From Rhizaria sp. SCN 62-66 (taxonomy: Eukaryota; Rhizaria, unplaced): DNA of 64,000 bases. The notes under the pieces were generated by a model. That model saw only the letters and a list, made by a program, of their open reading frames with translations, searched no databases and had not been told where the DNA came from. This document shows positions 45,501 through 57,500 of this stretch, in pieces (the first letter of the stretch is position 1; each line of letters opens with the position of its first letter). The stretch spans positions 1 through 64,000 of the forward strand of contig MEDY01000077.1 in the NCBI GenBank assembly GCA_001724265.1, in the 5' to 3' direction. A program made the position numbers and the translations under genes.

Positions 45501-48500
45501 GCACCCAGACTCCGTCTCTGAGTCTACTACGAGCACCGATATTGACGCCAGCGCTGACGTCAGTAGCGGCGCAGACCGTGTTGTGACCCCTGTCCCTGCA
45601 AGCAGTGAAGAAACTCCGCGAGCTGCTGGCTCTCACGTTCGCAGCCACGCCAGCAGTAGTAGCAGTGTGAGCCACGGCCATGCTGAAAAGATTGCCGCCA
45701 CAGTGTCGCAGCGCCAGTCCATCTCAGACCTGCTCATCACTGCGCAGTATTGCGACATTCTTGCCCCAATGGGGTCCGACACGAGCTGCAGGCAGCGTTT
45801 GTACCCGCTGCCCTCGTGTTGGCCACAGTGGCCACCTGCGCCTCCGGTGGCGTCGCCGGCGAGCACGTCAGGAGGCACTAAGATCGGATCGGGTCGGCCG
45901 ACTGTGAGCAAGTATAACACGCTGTACTCGCGCTCTAGAGACTTGTTTCCAATGGAGTCAGCAGGGAATAGCGACGCCGCTGCTGGCACGTTTACTGCAG
46001 AGCTTAGTACGCACTTGGACTGCTCCCACGGCCCACACGTTCTGAGTCAAGTGATCGACTCGCAGTATCAGACTGACGACCCGAATAGAGTCTCGCTGCG
46101 AATGCCTCACCACTGTCACGGTGCGCTCACCACCACGGGGCTGATTGTGCTGGGCAGTGCGCCTGTAACTGACGACGACGCACGCGCTCTCGTGACAACG
46201 CCGTTATCCGTGCTGAACTTGGAAACACTCGTCGAAACGATGGTGCCTTTTAACTGTAGTCATCATGTGAAGCATGTCGAATCCACAATTGATCCAAGTC
46301 ATTCGTATGTTGTTCATGCAAATGTTACGAAGGCCGATAGCGAGTCTGACAGAGAAAGCACGAACGACGAGAGTGCTTTTGTGTCGCCACTTACCAGCGA
46401 CCTCAGCGACCCAAGTAGTGATGAGAGGAGTCTCACATCTATTAAGGTGATGAAGCACCAAAGTGGAAGGTAGTTCATCCTCAAGGCTGGGTCTTGCGGT
46501 GTTCACTTCAGCACACACATTGCGCCTCATATCTCGCGTTTTCTTGCGCGCATCCTCGCGCACCCAGTCTCCAAGTACCCTATGTCGCGCGCACTAGTGC
46601 AGTTCTGGGCATCTGACTCGGCGGCGCTAAACGCGACGACACCATCTGCATTTGCACACCTCAGGAGTGCGCATGCGTCTGCCTCACAGTCACAGGGTCG
46701 GGCATTATTAGCCAAGAAGACAGCAACGTCAACAGTCCCTCTGAAGCTTGGCTCTCCTGTTGATGCAAATGCCACGACTGCCGGCCCCAAGGTGGGCGTG
46801 AACGTTGGAACTCACTGCCCCTCGATTGGTGCTGACAAAGAGGGTGACGCAAGTGGCGGTCTCTTTGGGGGCTCGAGTTTCATCAAGGGATTCAGTAAGC
46901 GTGAAGTGACTGAGCTCGCAACCGCGATGGTCATTCGCTCAGCTCATCTTCAAATCCAGCAGGTGCATGCCAAGTCACAATCGCGAACGCAACAGAAGCA
47001 CGTCGGCAAACTAGAGCAAGAGAAGAAACAGAACTGCCTCCGCGGTTTAGAGCTAGCAGCGCAGAGCAAGTACCGCCGCGCGTTCATTGCTCTCGCGCAG
47101 CGATACCTGTTTCTAGATGCACTCATTACGCGTTTGGAGGTTGTGCGCCGCGCGGACCGTGACTTTGTCGCTCGTGGTATGCGCTATGTGTGCCAGGTCA
47201 TTAACGCTGTGCCGATGGAGGGTGTCACGCCGCCAACGGAGAGTGAGATTGATGAAGACATCACCGCCAATCTTGCGAATTTGTCGACGGCATATGCCAA
47301 GAATACGGATCAGAGCGGCGCTGAGACCCTCGCGCAGTCTGACCTTGCTTACATGAGTAGCGGCGCAAGTGCGAGCAGTGCGACTGACAGCAGCAAGCTT
47401 GTTAGCGACGGTGAGCAAGAGAACACGGAGACGTGCCGTGTGAACCGCCGCGACCGTATGACGGCGGACCGCGTTCCCGACACGTTCTCCAATCTTGAGC
47501 GTCTTTGTTACTGCTTGCAGCGTGCCGGTGGTCTCGAGACTAGCCTATCGTTTACGCAGATTGTCAGTCTCTTTCTCTCCGTCGACGTCGTTGCAGAAAT
47601 CCAGCGCATCAACCCATTTGCAACACTCGAAAGTGTTCAACATGTGGTGCTGGTGACGCAGCTTGTGATGCTTAAGACAAACCGCATAGGGCAGGTGCAC
47701 CGCTGTATTGCCGAGATCAAACGCATTTTCACGCTCTTTCACGCATTGTGCCCGAGCATGTTTGTGGAAATGCTGCGTGCAGTGCACACAAACACGCTGC
47801 CAGCAGAAGCGTTTTCTGTTACTACAACCAACGTGAGCAGTAGTAGTCCTGCGGCTGATACTGCAGCCACACCGTCCGACTCTAGAAAGACTACTGCTGC
47901 CGAGACTTGTGGCGCTGCGAAGACGGATGGAGAGCTGGCGGGTAGCAAGGTAACTGAGACAGAGGCTGAGGCTGGTTTACGTACACCGTTGACGGTGTCC
48001 CCAGTGACTACGAACAGCACTGGCACTCTGTCTAGTAACGCCGTCGTTGCGAGCCCGCCCCAGGTGTTCCCGTTTGCCCCGAGTCCGCCGTTATCGACGC
48101 CGCGGTCGCGCCACGCGTTCATGTTTCCTCCGAACGAGAGCACCAATAGTGCGAACGCATCAGCGCCTGTGCTCGGAGCGTTAAGTGTTGAGGACGCAAT
48201 GCTGACTGGTTTGCCACCGAGGCCGCCGCAAGCATCTGTGCCTCGTTCTCGTATCACAACTGGGGCGCCGTTAGCTTCAAGGCAGCAGAATCAACAACAA
48301 CAGCCTCAACAACAGCAGCAGCAGCCGTAGCAGCCGCAAGCTCAGCCGACGGCAACTGAGAGTTCTGAGCAAGACGATGAGCAGCTCCACAAACAGCAGC
48401 TGCAACAGCAACAGCAAGTCACGTTGATGCTGTCGTCAGAGGCGACGGTCATCTTACTCAGTGCTATCGCCGATCTTTATCAGGCTAGTGGTCGCATTGC

Positions 48501-51500
48501 TGCTGCACTAACTGAGACAAAGGCGTACTTCAAGCCTGTTGACCCAAGCGACAGCCAGGTTCGAGTGAAGCCGTTTGCTCCAGATACCAAGTTGCACAAG
48601 CATGGATCTGCGTTATCAAGCTCGAGCTTAAGCTCGGGCAGCGGACTTGCATCGCAGACGGCCGAGGAGAGTAAGCGTCCCTGTGAGTGGGTGTTTGATC
48701 CTGCCTACTTAGTATTTGAGTACATGCGCAACATCTCGCTCCGTGACGCTCAAGTATCATGCGTTGATAACTTTCTGTTGACGCGCGACGACAAGACAAC
48801 GGTTCCATCAGGCCTGGCACTTAAGTCCCCGCTCTATACGAACCCTCGGAACGCGAAATCCAGCTCGTGCAGTCACGTGAACTCTCTTATGTCGAGTGCG
48901 GGCGAAATTCAAAACTCAATGAGTGATTCTGCAACTACTTCGACAGACTTGAGCACCTCATTGATTGTTGACCGTGGTGTCAATCCCCGCTGGGCGGCAA
49001 AGTGCCCGATTGTTTTTCCGCCGGCCCTAGCCGCTGCTGCGCTATCGCTGTCGTCATCGACGCCACGATCGCAAATACGGCAGCTAATCATGGGTCAAGG
49101 CAAGACCACGATCATCAGCCCGCTCCTTGCGATCCGCCTGAGCGACGGTGCACGCCTATGCGTTGTAATGACACCTCCGGCGCTGCTGCCGCACACGCGC
49201 GAAGTGCTGCGTGTTGCCTTCGGCAATATTCTCGGCAAGCGCACAGTTGCGTTCGACTGCTCGCGCCGCGAAGTCATGCGGCCGGAGACGTTAAGGAAGC
49301 TTGAGATTGCGCGGGTGGCGCGCTCAGTCGTGATCACAACGCCGAGCGACGTTAAGTCCCTGATGCTGAAGCTGATCGACATCGCAGTCCAGCTTGTTGA
49401 GTACCTGCGTAACCAAGAGATTGCTGTTATCGTTGCGACTGGTCAGATGCCGTCTCTGGCGACCGGCTCGTTCGGACACCTTGGAGTGCAAGTCGCGAGT
49501 GATAAGTACGCGCATGTTGCAACGGCGCTCCAACACGCGACAACGAGAAAGAGGTCTGGGGCTGCTGAGACACAGACAGCTCAGTCGCAGATGCAACCGC
49601 AGTTGCATGCCCCGCTTGCGCAACGTGGTCTGCGGACTGTCAGCACGGGACTTAGAGACATCGAGGAGCACGGCGAGTATAGCCCGAGCACCATCAACTC
49701 GGCCGCTGCTGAGACTGGCAGCGTCGTGCGCCCGATGCACGAGGAAGAAGAGGAAGACGGTGTTGTTGCGACCGGTGAGTGTCTTAGTCCAGGACATTTT
49801 TCCTCAACATCAGCGCCGCATGCAACAGGTTTCGGGACCGGGAGCACTCCTAACAACTACACTACTCTCACTCAGGCAGGGACGTACAGCAACATGGCTC
49901 CGTACGCGAGCAACGCCGATAGCGAAGGCGTTGCGGCAATCGCAAATACGGCTGCTGCTGTTGTCAACGCTTCGACTGCAACCACTGATCCGACCGATGC
50001 GACGAGTCGTGCTCCGAGCCCCAGAACGGTTGCTCGCTCAGCTGCGGCGACTTTGGCGGCTGCGGCGGCGGCGGCCAAGTGGCGCAAACGCGGTGGTGAG
50101 ACTGTGGCCGCCGATGACGACGGCATTGAAGTTGTGACTTCTGTGGTCAACCCCAACTACACCTTCGATAACTTAGACACTAACGTCAAGGTCGACACGG
50201 CGGCAACACCTAAGAAGCCAGAAAGGGAAGTCGTCGTCCAGACAACCGAGATCACTAGCCCTGGCTGGAAGAACGTGTTCCCTCCTCTTCCGCGCTCTCT
50301 CGAGCCCCTGTACACCGAGGCAACCACTATTGCGCGCGTCTTATCTCTTTTCAAGCACAGTACACTCATCATGGACGAGGTTGATCTTCTGCTTCACCCA
50401 CTCAAGTCAGAACTCAACTTCCCTCTTGGCAGCGCGAATGCGATTGAGGCAGCGCCGCACCGGTGGTCTTTGCCGGCTCACCTCATCGACGCAGTGTTTT
50501 TTACCTCAGTCGGCAGACTGCCGCTCTCATTCCGCCAGTCCTCGCGCGCAGCTGCAGTACAAACTGCGATCAAGGCGGAGGCCGAGGCAGGCGTGAAGCA
50601 GATGGTGCTGCAGTCCTCCCCGCACCTCGTCCTCTTAGACGTCGCTTACTATCACGCGAAGCTGAAGCCCCTGTTCGTTGAGTGGCTGATCTTGTACTTG
50701 GAGCGCGCGGGGATCCCGTTAGATTTATTCTCCGTGAATGACATGACAGCGTTGTTTATGCAAGGCTGCAAGTTTGCGCGGTCAGAGTGTGCGTACACGT
50801 GTGTTCATTCGTTCTCTGGGTTCAGCTCTGTTGTTGCTGATAGCATTGACGCTGCAAGCACAGTGGCCCCTGTGTCAAGCGCCGTAGGCGTAGCGAGTGC
50901 CCCACAGCAACAAACGGAGCAGTTGCAGCGATTGCAGCAGCAGAACACTGTACAGCAGCAGCTGCATCGTCCAACGTACTTGCGTGCACACACTGTGCCC
51001 ACGGCTTCTGGTCCAGTTTCCCCTCAGCCTGAGACGCGGACTGCGTCTGTGGCGGCGAGCGACGGGGAAAGCGGCCACTCGCCGCGGTCCGAGAATGCCG
51101 CTGTTTCTGACGTGAGCATGACCAGTGATCGTGACAACAACGATAACGAGAACAATAACGACGCGAACAATGCGATTGCGGGTGTTGCAGCAAATGTTTG
51201 CGAGAGTGAGGACTCAGAGTCGCGAACCCGGCCCAGCACGGAAAGCTCTGATAGCTCGGTGAGTACTGACGCGGAACAGCAAAGGCAACTTGACCACGGG
51301 GGTGGTCTATGTGCGGTGTGCTCCGTGGTGCTAACACAACTTAGGTGCCGCAACCTCGCTCCGCAGACATCTCACGCGAATAACGGTGCCAATGGCGGCA
51401 GCAAGAGCACCGGCAACAGCAATGAAAGTTGCGGCAAGAACCCAAGCGCATGCCTTTCAAGACGGCTCAACCTAACCGCGCACCGACTTGCATTGGTCCC

Positions 51501-54500
51501 GTTTAAGTACCGGACGCTGCTGCGGCTTGGCTTTGACTGGCTGAACCAATACCTGCCTCACGTATTGCAAAAAATCAACCGTATTACATACGGTCTCATT
51601 ACCAGCAACAACACGAACGCTAACATGTTCAGCACAAACACGTATCCTACCTCCAACAATGGCAACGCAAACTCGCAAGGTGCTGCTGTTGACAGATTGC
51701 CGCTTGCCACTGCATCGCGCCTGGCACTGGCAGTGCCTTTCATTGGCAAAGACGTGCCTTCTCGGTCAAGTGAGTTCTCGCATCCTGACATCACGATCGG
51801 ACTTACACTGCTTGCTTACCGCTATGATGGTCTCCGTGGCAGTGACTTGGTGAAGCTTATCACGGGTTTGCAGAGCGCTGTGGCAACTGAGGCAGGTCCG
51901 CCCGACGCACGGCTTAGCGCGTCTTTATATAGCGCATGGGTTGCGGATGCGGGGGGTCGTGTGATGACTAAGTCGCGGAGCATTGCTGAGAAATCAAGCT
52001 GTATAGTTAAGGCAAGTCGTGAATGCCCGAGGGTGCACCCTGACGAGTGCGGAGCTTGCAGCTCGGCTGGCAGCGATACGGCTTCATCGTGTAGTGCGGC
52101 TGTGAGTCGGACCACAAACGTAACTGCCAGTCACGACGAGATTGATGTCAACGCCGAAGTCAGCGCTGATGAGGAGCTTGAAAGCTACTGCAATGATTCC
52201 GGATTTTCCAGTACCAACGAGGAGACAAACGTAGGTGCCCGCAGTTGTATTGCAGATCAGGTCCGCTCCCTTGCTACGCCCACTGTTCTTCCACTACGTC
52301 TGCTGAAGCCCACGCACACCTCGCAGATGACGACCTTGTTTGCGCTGTTACGCAGGTACCCAGAGGCTATCACACATTATCTCGAGACATTCGTCTTTCC
52401 CCGGCATCTGCCGTATTCTGGCAGCAAGATTGCTTCTTCGGGACAGGATCTCGGCTCTGAGATGCTGTTTGACGCGCGCATCGGTTACTCTGGCACGCCG
52501 TCAATGCTGATCCCACGTGAGATGGGCGCGTGTTACTATCAGACCGGGCAGACGGCGAACACGATCGCCACGCTCACGTCACCGGACAGCGCTGATGTCG
52601 ATATTCTGCCGTCTAACTGGACTGCGTTGTCGATTCTTGCCCGCGTTGCGAAGACAAGCCGCTACCACGCACTTATCGACACTGGCGCGCTCATCACAGG
52701 ACTAAACAACCAGCAAGCTGCAGAGGCTCTGTTGGCGCTTGGTCTTGCGCGTTTTGACGGTGTTGTGTTCTTCAGTCAGGCCGATGTGCCGATGGTGCTA
52801 CACCGCAAGCACGCGCGTGTTGTGCCTTTTGCACAGTGCGGTTTGCTCCCGCACCGTCGCTTTACGTTTTATGACCAAGTCCACACGACTGGCGCCGACA
52901 TCATGCACCCGCTTGGTGCCGCCGCGGTGCAGACGTTGGGCAAAGACATGACGTTCCGCGACCTCGCACAGGGCGCTTATCGCATGCGTGGACTGGGCAA
53001 AGGTCAGAGAGTCTGTTTGTATGTCATTCCTGAAGTTCAAGCGTTGATTATGCGGCAGATTGAAGCATGTGTGCTTTCAAAGCTAGTCAAAAACGAAGCT
53101 CAAACGATAGGGCCGGAGTCAACTTTGATGTCTACATCTGCGGCAGCACTTGTGCCGCTCTCTGGTTCTGACGCGAAGTGTGATTGCGTTTGTGCGCTTG
53201 CGCCATTGGCAAACCACTATGCAAAGTGTTTCTTCTCATCTTCTTCTGGCTTCAACAAGACTAAGCCTGTTGGCGCAGATCCTCATGTAAACGTTGACAA
53301 AAGCAGTGCAGCTCCGAGCGGCACTCCTGTGAAGTGCCCGCATGCTCGTGAGCACACTCAGCTATGCCTGCTAGCAATCCTAGCCTGGTCGTTCCTGAAC
53401 CTTCTCGAATCAGAGGTGCTTCAGTTCAGGCAGCTATGCTTGCAGTCAATTGCGGGCATTTACCGCAAGAGCGCATTCGGCATTGTGCAACGGTTCGTAG
53501 CCAAAGCATTCTCGTCTCGCCGTGGTGGCCAAGGCAACGGCCGGGCCGGGAAAGATGAGACACATTCACCTGACCTGCAAATCAACAAGAGTGGTGCGAG
53601 CGATATTCGTGCTGCTGTGCCCGCGAGCACTGCTCCCAGCACTGATAGGCCGCCAGGTGCTGTCGCCTCTTACACGCGTAAGCACACGTACACGACCGTG
53701 GTTCCACCAAGCACAGCTTTGGCTGCCACACATGCTGGCAGTACCATCACGAACATGAGTGATGACAGCAGCGAAGACGACTGCCCCAGTCTTTCGACGG
53801 TTAGTAAAGCGCTGGCGTTGTTGTGTGACCCCGTCTCCTATCAGGTTGATACCGAGTTCACAATCATGCCGCCACTACCAGCGGGCATGCAGGAGCACCT
53901 AAGTCTTGCAGCGTCAGTGCTGAGTGAGCAAGATCAAGAGCAGATTACGGCATTATTGACTGTCTTACGCGCCGTCACACTGCGCGCACTTAGCGCCGAC
54001 GGCAGCTCTGACAGTAGCCCAAGCGCAGACACAGCCACAAATGCGAGCGCAGTTGAGTCCCTAGCCCCACCACAGGCTGGGAGGGTCCCCGGTAGCGACA
54101 GTGTTGAGGCTATTGTTACTGACGCTGCTCCGACCGAAGCAGAGTCGTCAGACACGGGCGTGTTTGCAGGCACCGCGCCCGATGAAGATGCCACACTCGC
54201 ACTTCGGAGGGCGATTGCAACCGCGGTGAGTGCTGCGACAGCGCCGTACACTTTGCTTGCTCCTAAAGTTATCCGGGCTGCGACAGCGGCGTACAGTCCT
54301 GTCGTAAGTACGAATACGGGCGCTGCCGACACTAACGACGGTCAGCCGCCTCGCTCTGACGCCGTGGGCGCTTACACAGGTCCTGACTTTGCGTCTCTTG
54401 CGCTATCCCTTGAAGCCGTGCAAGTCCGCGTTTCATAGCGCGAGAGCGACCGAGAGTCGCAGCAAACCCGTGAGGTGGAGCAAGAGACCGAGGAGGACCG

Positions 54501-57500
54501 CCGCCGCGAGCGCGAGAGCAATGCGCCCGTAAGAGCTGCGGTGGTGCCGTGGAAGCTGCGCCGCCTCGCAGTGCCCGAGGGCTGGAGTGGGGTGTTCTAC
54601 CCGCTATCCGAGCTTAAGCTGGGTGTCAACGATGTGTCGCTGCGGTTTCCGCCGTATATCTTTGTCTCGCGCAACTACTACGATGCGCCGAACACAGGCG
54701 TTCACCGCAGCAGTAGCAGCATTAACAATGGCGAAAGCCGCAGCGGGGCGCAAGGCAGATCCACAGGAGACGACGGCTTTGGTGGTGTGAGTGCAGACAA
54801 CGTCACAAACAGCGGCGACTTGACGATGGGTGGCGAGCCCGCTGGTGTTGTGAACAGCATCAACGCGGTGTTGCCGCCTGTCACCATGGTGCTTGATGTG
54901 CTGTATGACACTGCTGTTGTTCAAGAGCGGTTTCACCCGACGTTCAACAACCCGTTTGTGCTGACGCCGATGGCGCTTGAGCTGCTCGGCGAGCCCTTGC
55001 TGTGCGGTGTATGGCGTGAGATGGAGAAAATGTGGGCGATTAACGAACAAGACGCCATGAATAATGAGAACGTCGACAGCAGTAAAGTCATCAGTGGTGA
55101 AGCTGTGGTTCACCCGCAAGTTCCTGCAAGTGTCACAACGAACGCTCGAAGTGTTCTTAAGGCAAGAAAGCACAAGAAGCAGGCAAAAGCGCGGATCACC
55201 ACAGCTGCTAGCAAGAGTGTCACTGAAGGCGGCCTAACTTCCAGCTCTTCTGCCTCCAACAGCAGCTTCCCCGACCTGAGCTCAATTACGGCGCTGCTCT
55301 CGCGCATTTGCCGCCGTGTTGGGCTGCTGCGAGACGAGCAGCCCACCCTCGCCGGACGGCGCATGCTGCTCGAAGTTGTGTCACTCTTTGACCTTAACGG
55401 CGACGGGCTTCTTGAACTCGATGAGCTGCGCTATATGCTGCAAGCAATGACCGGTGTTGAGCACACCGAACGCGCATATACGAGCATGCTCCTGCAGTTT
55501 TTCCGGCAAAACCCTGTCGATTCACTGTGCGAGTTCCCAGCGCTCGCGGACCCTGCCGTGATTGCACAGCTTGCCGATCCGACCAACAAAACCGTGCCCC
55601 GTGCCCTGAGCGCGCCGTACACGGTTTCTCAGGCGCACTTGCTGCTCGGGCAAGGTGCGGCCCGCGGCCGCCACCGTGGACGTCGCTTTGTTGTGGTGTC
55701 ACTTGCAGAGGCGGAAACGATCTACCGCGCGATTCACACGCGCTCGGCGCAAGATCTGCCAATCATTCAAGAAATCTGCGCAGACATCTCCAAGAGTATC
55801 AACAGCAGCACCGACAACAGCGGAAGCGTCCCGGTAAAGATCCGCGCCGTCGGCATCGCCCTGCGTCAGCTATCGCCGGATGCGTTCCCCGCTGTGGCCG
55901 CGTCGAAGCACATGCCTCCGGCAGCGCCGAACCAGCTCAACACGGTGCATCAGTGTCTCCGTCTGTTTAACGGCGAGTTGCAGTTCAGCGATCAAGAGAT
56001 CACTGCTTTGTTCCGCGCGCTTGTGCCGAACCCACCGTCGCGCATCCGTGCCTTTTTCGCCGCAGTCACCGCACACCGCAAGCTTGCGACACGGAGTCTG
56101 ATTGCACAGTCTCCTGTGGCGCAGCTCTGGGCCTGGGCCGGCCCGCTCGCGCACTTGCGCATGCGACTTTCCCTTGCGAAACTCGCACACCACGCCCGCA
56201 TGCGTGGACTTACTGTGGAAGCGATGTTCACCGCGTTCAATAGCAGCGGCACTGGGCTGTTGAGCGCGAGCGAAGTGTTGACGCTGTGGGCGTGGCTCGG
56301 GATTGGCTGCTTAAGGACTGACGGTAAAGGCAAAGTGTGGCTTCAAACGCAACCCGGAACGGATCCCACTGCTTGCAGCATCGGGAAAGTGGCGCCAACA
56401 GTGATTGCAACAGATGCGGTGTCATCAACGACCACAGAAAATCAGCCTACCGTGACTGTGGCTTGTGGAAGCTACAGCACCGCAAAGAGCGCTGCTGACA
56501 CGGTCATTACAGCGAGCATGCCTCAACCTGACCGTAAGGGTGCAACGGCGAGTGAAAAGCAGAGGAAGCGCAATAAAGAGTCGCGCACCAGGGTGACCGA
56601 GTTAGACATCCGCTCTGAAGCGCTGCGTGTGCTTGAAGTCATGAAGCTCTTTGACAAGGACTGCGATGGGCAGGTCTCGCTTGACGAGTTTAAGCAAATG
56701 CTCTGTGTCGGTGAGTCGACGCTGAGTAGTGCAACGAGCGGGCTGGTTGGCAGAACAGTTTCCTTGTTACCGCCTCCGCAGCCGTCGTATGACGCTGAGG
56801 TGCACGCGCCGCGGCGCGTCACGGCGGCCGAGATGCAGATGGCATCTGCAGCGAGGTCGCGGTTACTGTCGAAGGCAGAGGGTGGCTACGACGACAGCGA
56901 GAATACGTGTATGTGCTTGTCTGTAGAGCCTCGCGAATACGCTTCGGCTGCGCCGCAGTTTGCAGTTGCAACAACGGGAGCAAAGGCTGCTGCAAAGGCT
57001 GGAAGCATATCCGCTGTAGCTGGTGACGGCTCTGGGCACTACGCACCAAGCTCATCGTCCTCCTCCTCATCATCATCTTCCTCGTCGTCATCGCTGTCGA
57101 CAATGGCGCCACTGGGGTCCTCGGCGGCTCGACCGGCGCTTACTGCAGCAGTGATGAGTGGAACGAGCGCGAGCGGCACAAACAGTGCTGCAAGCAAGGA
57201 TGACGGATCAGCGGTGGTCAAACCGACCGAGTCGGTTGCAAGTGCGACTACAACTGCTGACACAACTATGCCAACGACTGACAAGACGAACTCCCACGTC
57301 GAGTTTGACAACAGTGTACTTCCGATTAAAACTGTCACGATTGGCATCAAGACAGTTGCACAGCTGTGCAAGGAACTTGCCATGCGCCGCAGCATCACCG
57401 CCGACGCCGAGTCGCACATGTCCGCGCTTGCTGTGCAGCACAGGCTGTACTTGCAGTCGCTGCGCGTGATGATTGCGACGCTAATTGGCGGTGTGTCGCC

